Below, one piece after another: positions 44,006-55,658 of a DNA stretch of 64,000 nt. This DNA comes from Gonocerus acuteangulatus (lineage: Eukaryota > Arthropoda > Insecta > Hemiptera > Coreidae), in contig OX328125.1 in assembly GCA_946811695.1 (NCBI GenBank), forward strand, positions 94,018,760 to 94,082,759, given 5' to 3'. Within the stretch, counting starts at the first letter, position 1. Every line of letters begins with the position of its first letter. A program made the position numbers and the translations under genes. The notes under the pieces were generated by a model. It was not told where the DNA came from and ran no database searches. It worked only from the letters and a program-made list of their open reading frames with translations.

Positions 44006-46189
44006 ATCTAGGCGCACGGTAGTGCGCCAGGCCAAGTTCCGGCCTAAGCATACTGTGTGTATATTACAGGCGGTCTTAGAGCCGATTTTTACCCTCTCAT
44101 AACTTTCAACCAGGTAAAGATAAAGTTATGAAATTTTACACATGTATTATACTACTAGATGTGAGTAAAACTGGAAATTTTCATAATTGTACGTCGAATA
44201 GTTTCTGAGATATAAGCGATCGAAAATCGGGATTTATAGGACTCACTCACTCACTGACTCATCAAAATTATTAGGCACTTCCCATGATGCTAGAGACTTG
44301 AAATTTTGCATGAAGATAGATATGAAGACGTTATTAAAGGAAAAAATCGAAAAATTGCGAAAAGTTGTGTTTGACTCCGCTTCCGGGGCGGGGGCGTGCC
44401 AGTTTTGTACTTCCTTCGGAAACCCATCATTCCGTCCGAAACCCATGATGTGGGGTATCAAATGAATTGTCTCGGTATGAAGAACCTATATTTGATGTTT
44501 TAAGAAACAATTAGACGCATATAGGCTCGGTAAAAATCTTATACCAGCTTTCTGTCTGTATGTTTGTTCCTCTTACAAATCCGTACCGTTTGACCGATTT
44601 TGACCAAACTTGGGACACAGATGGGTCTTGATATGGGGAGAATCATAGGCTAGGTTAAATTCTCTATCAGCTGTCTGTCTGTCTGTTTGTTCCTTATACA
44701 AATACACACCGTTTGACCGATTTTGACAAAATTTGACACACATGTTGGTCTTTATCCGGGTAGTGTCATAGGCTAGTCAAAATCGTCTATCAGCTGTCTG
44801 TCTTCATGTTTGTTCCTTACACAAATTCACACCATTTGACCGATTTTGACCAAACTTGGCACACAGGTAGGCCTTAGCCCGGGGAATGCACCAGGCTAGG
44901 TAAAAAAGGTCTTTCAGCTGTCTGTCTGTATGTTTGTTCCTTATACAAATTCACACCATTTGGCCTATTTTTACCAAACTTGGCACGCAGGTAGGTCTTG
45001 ATACGGGAGTGTCATATTACCTATGACGTTTTCTACTTTTTGTTCCATCGAAATGCCATCATTCCTTCTGTAACCCATCATCTGGGGTATCAAATGAATC
45101 GTCTTGGTAAGGAGAACCTATATTTGATGTTTTAAAAAACATTTTGACACATCTTAACAAAAACAGTTGTGACTTATTTCTTAAATGTAGTAAATAAAGT
45201 TGTAAGGGTTCACTGCATAATATACTTCAAAGCAGATACTAAGTTTTTCAAAGTCGAGCCATCTAAATTACAAAGTTTAGGATCGCAAACCCAAAATGTA
45301 TCGTCTTTGTTCTTATATTTTTCTTGAAGGCCTTCTGCACTTTCCCTATTGTGATCTTTATCCTCGGGATAAGGTTCCTGTGTTTTACAGTGTAATAGTT
45401 TAGTTAAGAGAGCAATCAATTTGTTCTCTAGAGTAATGTCATCTGGAAGAGCTTCTAACTTTTCTAGTCTAGTGATTAGATGTATGTAGGTTGATTATTG
45501 GTATCAAATATCAAGCAGTAAGGAGAACCTTATGCAGAATCCAAAGACCCTGGTTTTATGTGAAGTACAAAAGCCAGTAGGTATGCGGCAACTAAATTCT
45601 ATTTAATACTTACAAAAAAGTAATGAGATCCCCAAAAAAACATAAATGTGAAATAGAGGCCAAGTTCCTGCCCCCACAAAGAAACACTCCCTTCCTCAAA
45701 AATATCCCCTCCTAAAACCCCCCAAAAACGCCTTACCATCCTACACTCCAAAAAACTAGTATGAGTTAGTCTATTAAGTGCAGCATATTTTCAACCAAAA
45801 ATATTTGCCAATACAAGAGATGATACAAGAAAGAAATGTCCAAGTTCATTACTTGGAAGACCTCATAGTTACTTACTAAGAACAGTAAAGACACTTCAAC
45901 TGACCTTTAAAAACAACAATAAAAATACTTATATCCAGTTACTAAAATATCACTTTCCTCAACCAGGTATATTCTTAAACTTGGCAATGTTTAGTTTTTC
46001 TCTAAAGATAAATATTTTTGGTTGAAAATATGCTGCACTTAATAGACTAACTCATACTAGTTTTTAGGAGTGTAGGATGGTAAGGCGTTTTTGGGGGGTT
46101 TTAGGAGGGGATATTTTTGAGGAAGGGAGTGTTTCTTTGTGGGGGCAGGAACTTGGCGTCTATTTCACATTTATGTTTTTTTGGGGATA
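44006..46189 (+). mobile_element. 2.2-kb dispersed element, copy 2
   Basis: About 95% similar by eye to copy 1, same start A|TCTAGGCGCACGG and same end TTTTGGGGATA, 141 bp downstream of copy 1. Its palindrome is damaged: arms pair only at 45629-45807 and 46010-46187, because the inner half of the right arm is missing. It also has about 40 bp (TCTAAATTACAAAGTTTAGG...) near 45262 that copy 1 lacks. Confidence 0.85.
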
Positions 46190-47366
46190 CAAGATTGACT
46201 AGAGGTTACAAAACTTTGTTTTTTGTTTTTTTTTTAAAGTTGTCACAGTGGTGGCTTTCAGTCCCGAAGCGAATAAATGGCCTGGTCAGAAAAGTGGCTA
46301 TCTGTCTCGAATGGATCAGGGGACAGATCAGGATCCCTTTGAACTGAGCCCATGGGCTTTTAATGCCGTCCTGCGGAACCAGGAGAGTGAAACCGACTCC
46401 ACTAAGGTCAGGCTGGATGTCCTCTCATAATAATTAATACGTCAGTATGGTCTGGCGATTCAAATAAGCCCCCACACTAAACTGATTGATTTTGCTGCCT
46501 AATAAAATATTGCAATTGTTTTTATGAGAATGTACTTGTTAAGTTTCAAGGTAAAAACAACAAAATTGTGGCCTCTATCGTCCCTCATTATATCCAAAAG
46601 ACATGTAAGGTACATTAATTGCGTCATTGACATCATAGAATATAGACATTGGTATATCTATTAACCTATAAGGGTTAGATTTTGATGACTGTATTTTAGA
46701 AAACAACAGGTATTTTGTCATTTAATTAATTGAAAATCATTAAATAGTTTTTGTAGTTTCTGAGGAATTTTAGACACTCTCATTCTCAATATATCTTCTG
46801 CAACCTCATTAATGACTATACTTAGTGTATAAAATAATTATTCTCATTTTATTACAGTTAAAATAGCTATCAAAATTTCATCACAGATTAATGTTATCAA
46901 TGACATCTTTGGAGTGTAGAGATAACAAGGTTCTTTTAAGTGAGTCATGCATCTTTTTTTCATTTGTGAGATAATAAAATTTAGAGGGTTTCTTCGATCC
47001 CCATAGGGAAGAAATTCATAAATACATGTGACTACTGTTACATAATAATTGATAGAACAATTGTATAGTAAATAATTGCTAGAGTAATGGTTGCTCGAGC
47101 TTTGGACGTTTAGTATGAAAGCTTAGGCCATCAGCTCACAGAATTCAAGCCTTCTATTCACCAGTCCATTAAGATACCAGCTTTTAAGGTTTCTAAAGAT
47201 TATGTAATGCTTGCCTTAAAATATGCTACATAATTTCCATATTTTTCTTCATTGAGTTTTAAAACTATTACTGAGCATTTGTTTGTAACAGTCCTCCAAA
47301 GAGCCATCATTGGCTTCTTCAAAACAGATTAATATTTAGAATCAACAAGATAAAACTTTAACACAT

Positions 47367-47760
47367 TAACCGCCATTAAACTTTTTGAAAAAAAAAATTC
47401 TTGTAATTTTTTGTTTTGTGTTTTTTTTTTTTTTTGGTCAATTTTAAATGTATTTCAATGTTTTGGGGAAAGAAAATGTGTTATTATTTATTTCCACAAA
47501 AGATATTCATTGGTGACAGTCACCTGTGCCCGCCATGGCTTGAACTGGTAGATTTTAATTCAGTGGGCCATGGCGGCCACTTTGTCACAGCGCTGTCTAG
47601 AAACCGTGTACGTTTTCTTTTTCGTGCATTTTTTAGAAGCAATGAATCATCACTACTATACGATACACTTTGTTTATGTCCCTATTCTAATTCTGCCTGA
47701 TCTAACGCATCTACTAAACACTGAGTGAAATCATCATCATCAAACTCCATTTTCGTAGAA
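47367..47760 (-). pseudogene. piggyBac-type fragment with acidic N-terminal reading
   Basis: Minus strand from about 47752 reads MEFDDDDFTQCLVDALDQAE LE, stop, then VSYSSDDSLLLKNARKRKR-like. The acidic start followed by a basic stretch is how many piggyBac transposases begin. Near 47369 lies TTAACCGCCATTAAAC, a possible terminus, with palindromes GGTGACAGTCACC and GGGCCATGGCGGCC between. Confidence 0.4.
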
Positions 47761-49295
47761 GTATCTTCAAAAGATCGAGAAAAAAAAACCCAAAGGGTAT
47801 AAATTGTTAAACTACAAAATGTCAAAACTATATCAAACAAACAAGACTGTCAACAAACTCGAAATAGAAATAGATAATTGTCAAAAATAAAATGATAAAA
47901 GTGTCAACAATTTGTCCTGAATATAAACGTCAGCCACACTCATTTGACATGTTTCAATAGAGAACATTGCCCCTGAATGGTTTTATATTTCAATTATTTG
48001 AAATTCAATTAATCCGTTTTTTTACTCATCATACGCGTTTAAAATTATAATGTAATTTCCTACGTTCTTTTTTTCTTATTTTTATTTTTTTTTCTATATT
48101 ATACATTTTAAGCTACCCAAAAGTCATAGAGTTGAAATTTCCAAAAACCAACGTGCCCAGGGAGGCCATCAAGCAGGCAGCGTAATCGTTCCACAATCCG
48201 TCCCACTGTTTTTGTTAAAATAATTTTTGCGGCTATGCTGGGAGATGAGAGAGACCTTTGGCATATATGGAGTGTCATCAGTCCTCCTTGCCTTAAAGAG
48301 ACCTCCCAGTGACTATTGTTTTATTTGGAAAATGGTTCCCACATCTCCATCCGTGGGAAGGAAGCCAAAGCCTCAAGGTTTAGAGCCTTCACTTACTTTA
48401 AGAACTCCTAGCAAATATGTCTTACATAGATTTATATTGTCTCTAAGAAACAATTTCATATAATAGCATGAACTCATTAAATTAGGGATGATGTACCTGA
48501 GTATTTTAGGTCAATGGAGACTGATTATTTAATTTTTTTGCATTTTGATTCTGATGAGATCATCAAGGCTCAACAATAATAATTTTAAGATGTAAAAACT
48601 ATGAATGGTATTGAACAGATTTTTATAGCTTGAGTTTATTATCCTCATTCAAAGAGCTATTTAGCATAAATTGTCAAAAGTAATAAAAATCTTGAATTAA
48701 TCCTTTTCTAACTATTTAGGAACGGGCCACAAAAAAGAAAAAGGAATGGTTTTTCTACCTGAAATACGTTTAAATTGTGGAATACAGCAACATTGCCAAA
48801 TTTAATCAGCAAAATAAATTTTACTACATTCATTAGTATGGTGCAAAATTCAATAGAATCCATCAATAGGTTGTTGAAAGAGAAGAAGAACAAAAGTGCG
48901 ACTTACAGGAACTGTGTCATCTAAAAGCTAAATGAAAATATTTGAAAGTTAGTATTTGAATTTGATATTTCGTAAACAATTTGAAAACCTACTTTAGTGA
49001 CATCTCAAAGAAAAGTGAAGTTTTAGGTACACAAAGGACAGGAAACTTACAGTTCCCAACGCCAACTGAAAATTACTCACTCTATCTACTCGCTCATCAA
49101 CTAAGATAATCTGTTTTGTAGAGCCTCAAATAAAAAAAAATAAACTCATTTGTTGGAGCAACCCTTAAGATTTTTTTTTTTTTTTGTTTTTAGTTCCTGG
49201 CCCCGGCAAATGTACATTACATTTTCATCTTGTAACATCAAAAAAACGTTTCAGTGAAATCAGCGTACTTTTTTTTTCTTGCCCAATTACCTGTA

Positions 49296-49335
49296 TTACT
49301 AATTTTATACGAGCTACGAGCTCGTATAAAATTAG
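49296..49335. repeat. Perfect hairpin, 19-bp arms
   Basis: ACTAATTTTATACGAGCT, a 3-base centre, and its exact complement AGCTCGTATAAAATTAGT. Confidence 0.9.
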
Positions 49336-49839
49336 TGGGACCTAGCGAGAATAAAGACCTTCATTAAATCCATGTCAGAGATCAATGTCTTATCCCTGAG
49401 GTATCTAAAGAAGTCATAATGAAATAATTCATTACATTTTCGAAGCATTTTTAGTATCTGTAATGAGTAATAATTTTTCTCTAAAGGTTAAAATAACAGA
49501 GGCTTTATATCTCAATTATTTTTTAAATGCTAGTTGTGTTGATTTTATTAATTACAAATCGAGCTTCACCAGGTTCTTAAAATATATAAGTTTTGATTTC
49601 ATCAAATCTTCTTTGTAAATTAATTGAAATTATTCATTGTGCAAGTATATTAATATCCATAAAAATAAAAATGTAAAGTCCTACAATCGACATTGTTATG
49701 CGTAATTGTTGGAGGTTGAAGCTGGTGCACTTTGCCCCCTATTTGGAGGGCTGTACTCGGATTTGTCTCTCCAGCCATATTGTTGCTGTTTATATTTTTC
49801 AGTCGCAATTGTATCTTGTTTAGTACGCTCGGTATAAAT

Positions 49840-50192
49840 AGCCTCCTTAGATTTGAGTGATGATGCTCCTCATTTTTGGTCTAACGAAGAGATAAGTCAA
49901 ATGCTCCAGGAGAGCACAGACGAAGCTATTGGAGGTATTTCTTCAGATTCATTTCAATGATAGAAAATTTCTTTTAGTTTAGTATAAAATTACCAATATA
50001 AAGGACATTTTACATTATAAGTTAATAATTTCAAATATATAAGAGGATGATGAGTGAGACGAAAGAGTCAAACGGTAGTGAGATCGAGTTGTGGAGAGAT
50101 TGACGGCGAGCGTATGGGGAGAGTTAGACGGATAAACATCTAGCATACAGGGCGCTGCGAGTCCCTTCATTTGTCAGCAATGAAATGGTTAA
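49840..50192 (+). pseudogene. Possible piggyBac-type N-terminal exon and terminus
   Basis: Plus strand: LSDDAPHFWSNEEISQMLQE STDEAIGGISSDSF then stop, preceded by TTAG and with GAG|GTATTT inside. The EEI.QML.ES wording is piggyBac-like. CAGCAATGAAATGGTTAA at 50178-50192 could be its right terminus. The left terminus was not found. Confidence 0.35.
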
Positions 50193-50973
50193 GGCTTTAG
50201 GATGAGGGAAAAGTATAATGCATTTCCTTGACATGTTTTTTCCCCCAACTAGAAGATGCTACTTCTTTATTTATTTTCTTATTATTTTTATTTTTGTATC
50301 TCACCAATGACCTCATGATTCTGCTGATTAAACACACAATACCTAAACAAGTAAATTCCAGATTCTGACTGATATCATGCCTACTTTTTTGGGGAGCTTC
50401 TATTCCCAATAGAAATTTACAATTTCTATGTACATGGATTCTCCATGTTTTTTCTTATTTAGAGTATCAACAATATTTCTTCTCAGTCTTAATAATTTTA
50501 TCTATATGATTTAATGATTCCTACCAATTCATCCTAAAACTTTGCAATTAATAATAATCTTTATTGTCTTCACAGTTAATGAGGATTTTTAAGTGCTCTT
50601 TCTCCCTCCCTATAGGGAGAAAAACTCGCTAATGACCATGGGTAAAAATAAGGGGGTGCAGCCCCCCCCCCCCGAAATGTTGATTTCGTTGGAAAAAATG
50701 TGTCATAAAACTCTTCAAAATAAGTTAAATAAGATCACAGTTCAGAAAAAATAATGTTTTTTGGGTGTAATAGCGTTTTAGTTGTACATAAACTATTTCA
50801 AGTTCTAGAATGTTAATATTCCATACCTAAATGGTCAAAGCCCCCCTCCCAAAATTATTTCCTATACGCCCGTGCTTATGGTGTAAACCCTATGGCCCAA
50901 TCCAGAAGTGCTGATAATCCAAACAGGTAGCGAAAATATGGCCCTTTCATAAAATATTATATAATATTATATA

Positions 50974-50977
<4 letters not shown>

Positions 50978-51028
<51 letters not shown>
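50978..51028. repeat. (TA)n microsatellite 1
   Basis: About 25 TA units after an ATATTAT-rich lead. Confidence 0.95.
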
Positions 51029-51031
<3 letters not shown>

Positions 51032-51190
51032 TGATGTTATTTTTCGTCGCTGGGATAGTATTTTTAGATGGAACGGCATTTTTCTCCAGCGGTGGTACTC
51101 CTCCTCACTTCTTCCCGGAATATTTCGATGGATTCATCTCCATCTTCTTCAGCCAGGTACTTGTTTCTTCCTCGGTGGTAGCCAAGGGAA

Positions 51191-51192
<2 letters not shown>
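51029..51192. other. 164-bp unique insert between two (TA)n arrays
   Basis: Open in several frames, for example plus [20 protein letters not shown], minus [20 protein letters not shown]. Base composition is balanced, unlike the surroundings. It could be a fragment of an exon or retrocopy. Not recognised. Confidence 0.3.

Positions 51193-51258
<66 letters not shown>
51193..51258. repeat. (TA)n microsatellite 2
   Basis: About 32 TA units. Confidence 0.95.
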
Positions 51259-51261
<3 letters not shown>

Positions 51262-51556
51262 TGTTCCCGCATTAAAAAATGTTCTGATTTTTATGAAATT
51301 GGGCACAAAAGTACTTGTTTTAAAACAAAAGGTCATTAGGTTATTCAGCAGAATCTGCCTACCGCAAAATTCACACAAAAAAAAATCCTAGGGTGTACCG
51401 TTTTGAGTTAATGTTTTTTTTGTTTTGTTTTTTTAGCACTTTCCTCCGAAGGAAAGTAGCTATTGAGGTTGGACTCATGACGGAATTTTTGAAAAATTTC
51501 TTCAAATCTTTATCGAACCTACCTAGTAGACACCGAAAATGACCCCCGTTAAAATT

Positions 51557-51564
51557 TATATATA

Positions 51565-51602
<38 letters not shown>

Positions 51603-51620
51603 TATATATATATATATATG
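51557..51620. repeat. (TA)n microsatellite 3
   Basis: TA units with one GCA interruption near 51600, ending TATATGTGTCTGTTAAC; the same TATGTCTGTT exit occurs after microsatellite 2. Confidence 0.93.
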
Positions 51621-51639
51621 TGTCTGTTAACACGATAGC

Positions 51640-52195
51640 GGCCAGAGTTTTTGTTTTTTCGTCACGAAACTTGGTATATAGCATTCAATTAGCAAACGAT
51701 TGAACGAGTTCGTTAACCACCAAAATCGGTCCATCGGAAGGGGGGGTTTACCCCGAACCAAAAACACTAATTTGACCATTTCAGCCGTAATATTTGTTAT
51801 ATTTCAACGAAACTTGGTATTCGTACTGGTAATATAGAGAGAAAAGTGAGATATAAAAATAAACTAAATCCGTTCATAAGGAGGGGGGGGTTTACTCCGG
51901 TCCGACAATACCAATTCGCCACTACCAGCCGTGATTTTAGGTATATTTCGACGATACGCGGTATTCATAGTGGTAATCTACAGGTAAATATGTGTTGTAA
52001 AAATAAACTAAATCGGTTCATTAGGAGGGGGGGTGTACTCCGGACCCAAATTACTAATATACTCATACTGGTCGTAATTTCTGCTGTATTGTAACGAAAC
52101 GCGGTATACGTCGTGGGTAACTCATGAGAAAGAAGTGTTGTAAAAATGAGCTGAATCGGTCAATCAGAAAGGGGGGTTTACTTTGTAATATATTT
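51640..52195 (+). repeat. Degenerate tandem repeat, about 143-bp period
   Basis: GAAACTTGGTAT-type phrases recur at 51666, 51809, 51953 and 52096. Each unit later has AAATCGGT(C/T)CAT..G(A)AGGGGGGGTTTAC(T/C)CCG. Four units, 70-80% alike by eye. The G-run of 6-8 is kept in every unit. GGCGCCGCAAGGAGCGC follows at about 52231. Confidence 0.85.
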
Positions 52196-52828
52196 CAATA
52201 GAAAAGCCAGCCAGACATAGGTTCACAAAGGCGCCGCAAGGAGCGCTAGAGGGACTGTATCCGGTTCCTGCGTTAGATCAAAATACGATAATATGAGGAT
52301 TTTGTATTTATTACATAGTGTAATAGGTACCATGTGTAAACATAACTCTGGAAGCAAATTAATAATTTATCAGTTACACATTACAAAATTAAAAGAGAAC
52401 TATTGATGTTTTTATTTTATTTATGTAGGATATTTTAAGCAAATTGTTCTGGAAAGCAGTCTACACTACCCAAATTCTGAGGAAAGTGCTTAGTTATGCA
52501 GCTCCTGCGTGACGGACTTTTTAAATAGGAGTTTTGATGCGGGAAATGAAATAAAACCACTTCAAAAGAGATATCTTCAACTCTTTTCGAGAAAAGTAGA
52601 AAAAACTAAAATTTTGGTGTCGGGTGCTCAAAGAGGATTGCATTGAAAATTTGTTTGCAAGTTCGAAATCCATTCAAATTGAAATATATAAATTTTGGCC
52701 GTGTTTGGAGAACTGAAAGTATTACAAAAAAGATTTTATTTCAGGAAGATTTAACTTCGTTTAAAAAGATAATCTTAAATTCCACACGTACATGCAGAAG
52801 AAACCTTTAGTACAAAAGAAAAACTTAC

Positions 52829-52900
52829 CTGTCAGTAGAACCCTCAACCAAATACACATCAGGAATACTTGGATATACAGAAATATCTCCAGAAACATTC
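52829..52900 (-). CDS. Gene 2, exon 4 (72 bp)
   Basis: Acceptor TTACATTTTTCAG; G completes Arg, then NVSGDISVYPSIPDVYLVEG STD and AG|GTAAGT, phase 2. Both splice sites are near consensus. N-[V/L]-S-G-[D/E]-I is shared with exon 6. Confidence 0.88.
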
Positions 52901-53057
52901 CTGAAAAATGTAATAAAGCGAGTAAAAATCTATGAAAGACATATTTACATTTTCATAAGGTTATTTAAGGACGGCGGTTTAGATTTCATTGAAGAGGGAG
53001 AGATTAATGAATTCAAGGAATGTAAAAATCAAAATTCCATTTATAGCACATCACAAC

Positions 53058-53521
53058 TTAACCCATTCGAGACCGATTACAAACCGTGTGTGCAATAGAT
53101 CTCCGAGGCTATAAGGCAGCTTGCACACTGTGTGTGCAATAACAGTAATGAGCAATTATCAGTTATTCTGAGTAAACTAGTCGTAGAAATATGATTTTTC
53201 TTGGACTAATGAAATCTGTAAAGTACAGGGAAAAAAAATGTTAGCATTGGTTTTACTGTGTATCAAAAAATTAAAAATGGTTTGTATTTTCATTTTACTT
53301 TACATTGTACACATGCCCAATCCGCTATCAAAAAAAAATTAACAAATTTTGTTACACACCTGGTGTGCAATGATCTTATTCATGTGAATTCACTTACGAA
53401 TTGAGTGACTTCCATAGTAAACTAGTTTCTTTTTTAATTAAAAATGAACAATATAAAGAAGAAAAAAAAATTGGTTCCTGGGAACCATGTTTGAAAAAAA
53501 TTGTTGTCTCAAATGGGTTAA
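53058..53521. mobile_element. piggyBac-type MITE, 464 bp
   Basis: TTAACCCATTCGAGACCG on the left and TGTCTCAAATGGGTTAA on the right, inverted with one mismatch in 15. Palindromic motif TTGCACACTGTGTGTGCAA plus variants at about 53085, 53128 and 53353 (TTACACACCTGGTGTGCAA). Confidence 0.85.
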
Positions 53522-54305
53522 GAATGAAGTATTATAAATGTGTAAATATTGAAGACTCTTACAAAATACAACAAAAACTAGCAGATAGAAGCAATATATA
53601 ACGAAACAAAATTACTTTAAATGTATTATTTGTCAGTTTTTAATATTATTTCAAGATTCTCATTATTATTTCCTTACCTTTCTGTAGAACAATTCTGTGG
53701 AAGGTTAGGCTATTGATTTTTCTCGCCAGGATAATGATAGAATGAGATTATATATCAAGAAACAGGTCCAGTTTATTAGTAAATTAACTCTTGACAATGT
53801 ACAAGAATAGATAACAGATAAAATAATTTATTTTAAGTCAAATAAATAGTTTACTTGAAATGACTAAGTTAGAACTTAGACCATCATGGCCATTATAACC
53901 ACATCAGAAGGGTTACATAGTTCAAGCCCATCTGATCTTTAGATTATCTCTACCTTAAAGACAAAAAATTAATAAATCATTTTATATTAGCATTATTAAT
54001 AGCTAATAATATGTTTGGTTATGCGGAAAAGCTATTTGCAGATAAATTGGACTCAAGCTAACAGTGAACCATAGTATTCTGTTTATCTGATAACAGTTAT
54101 GAGGGTCGTTATTTTATAATTTCTAATAAACTAATACATCATTGACTCATAAATTTTATTAAACCAATGATAAATGATTCTTGTCTTATTTAGGCTATGG
54201 ATAAGTATCAAAAGACAATAAATATCAATATCATTGCACTGTGAAACACTCATTAATAATCATTTTGAAATAAAAAAGTAAAAGTGCACGGTAAATGATC
54301 TGTAC

Positions 54306-54392
54306 CTGTCAAAAGATGAAGAATCATTGTTTAAAACGCTTGATCTATTTGGTAAAGAAGTATTTTCTCCATCAGTACATTTTGTAAGAATC
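54306..54392 (-). CDS. Gene 2, exon 3 (87 bp)
   Basis: Acceptor TTTGTTTTTTTCAG; G completes Met, then ILTKCTDGENTSLPNRSSVL NNDSSSFD and AG|GTACAG, phase 2. Confidence 0.85.
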
Positions 54393-55138
54393 CTGAAAAA
54401 AACAAAGTATTTCTTTAAATACATTTATAACCAACAAGCCAGAAGATTCCATGAAGATTTAAGATTGAAAATGAATATATTCCCGTAAATTAATAGAAAC
54501 TTCAAATAGCACAACAAATTACAGAAAAACATGTCTGGAAAAAATGGCCATTTATTACAGCTTTCAAGAAGCTATAAATGTTGAGAAGTAATCATGAGTG
54601 AATTTTACGTGCAACAAAACTAGAAAACAATTGAAAAATATAATTAAAATGATTACACAGCCACACACAAAAAAAAAAGTTTGGACTCAGAGAGCAGACC
54701 ATGTTTACTAAAAGTTTTTTGGGTCGCTGACTCCGAATCCGGGGTCAGAAAAAACCCTGCACTTTTTGTTTAAGCTTCAACTGATAAAATTCTTAATTTA
54801 GGATACTTTTTCACTATAATATTTTTATTCAAGTTGTTAACCAAAATAAACGACTATTTCCTGTGTAATAGAAGAATATCTGGTAGAATAGGACCATATC
54901 CTCAAAGTCAGTCACTATTGTGTCAAGGAACTTCAGTCAGCATTACATTCATATCAAAACTGAAGTGCTGAAAGAATTTGACGAATCTATCTCAGCTTTT
55001 TCAAATGAAAATGATTTTTGATAGTATACGGAAACATAGTGTTTCCTAAAAATCCCTAGCCTTGATGTTATTTCTTTGGTCTTTATGTGCCAATAACATA
55101 TTTGTTCAGGTTCCAGAAATTGATAAACTAAAAATTGT

Positions 55139-55282
55139 TGGGACTCTCTTTGGTCTAGTAGCTGGATTCTCAAGTGGGAGATGAGGGTTCGAGTCACACC
55201 TGATGGTTAGGAAGGGTGGCAACCTACAGATATCCCGACCCTAATGGCCAAGGAGTCGATACACATAAAAAAAAATACAAAA
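55139..55282 (+). mobile_element. tRNA-derived SINE, variant with fused body
   Basis: Head TGGTCTAGTAGCTGGATTC and B-box GGTTCGAGTCACACC, then GGGTGGCAACCTACAGATA as in the 5S-derived SINEs, then CCTAATGGCCAAG.GTCGAT and poly(A). The body links the tRNA and 5S families. Confidence 0.8.
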
Positions 55283-55502
55283 AAAAAACCAGCTTTGTAC
55301 CGATGACATGGATGTAGTTGGTTTTCTCTCCTCAATTTAAATAACTTCGCCTTTTAAGGAAAAGGAAGAGTAAGCTCCACCCAAGTCCTCTGCAATGTGT
55401 GCAGGAGTAAAATGTAAATAGCCGTTTTACAAAATAATTTCTCTGCTTGGTATTCGATCTTGAACATAGCAGACTCGTGGATACACACTGTCCATCAAGT
55501 TT

Positions 55503-55549
55503 TACTTCCCCAGTACTAACAGCGACAGACTGTTAGTACTGGGGAAGTA
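55503..55549. repeat. Perfect hairpin, about 20-bp arms
   Basis: ACTTCCCCAGTACTAACAG and its complement, separated by about 7 bases (CGACAGA). Confidence 0.9.
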
Positions 55550-55658
55550 AAAATGAGAGACATGGGAGAGCAGGAATAGACATACTCAGTTCTAAACGTT
55601 ACAATACAAGGCAAAAAAAAAAAAAAAAAAATTGAAATGTATAATTACTACTACTATT

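Larger units (their letters stand above)
41280..46678. mobile_element. TTAA-type element interrupted by the 41.5-46.2 kb pair
   Basis: Left end TTAACCCTTACGAGACGGC (41280). The block 41330-41500 is the inverted counterpart of 13690-13870 (EAQNEKNRQRF region). After the inserted pair, 46240-46440 has GTCACAGTGGTGGC and GGAACCAGGAGAGTGAAAC blocks of the same family. A decayed end AAGGGTTAGA is near 46678. Orientation of the blocks is mixed, so more than one copy may be involved. Confidence 0.45.
46680..50940. other. Intron 4 of gene 2, distal part
   Basis: Mostly unique AT-rich sequence. Within it: piggyBac-type fragments (47367-47760, 49840-50192), a perfect hairpin at 49296-49335, and a GC-skewed repeat at about 50650-50875 (GGGGGTGCAGCCCCCC... 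to CCCTCCCAAAATTATTTCC). Confidence 0.5.

Noticed and set aside
48890..48930. Micro-exon of gene 2 (CTTTTAG ... GTAAGT, 14-16 bases)
   Set aside because: The length would break the frame between exons 4 and 5 unless another exon compensated.
54949..55197. 82-residue minus-strand frame before the SINE
   Set aside because: It runs through the SINE head, has no acceptor in phase and no recognised motif.
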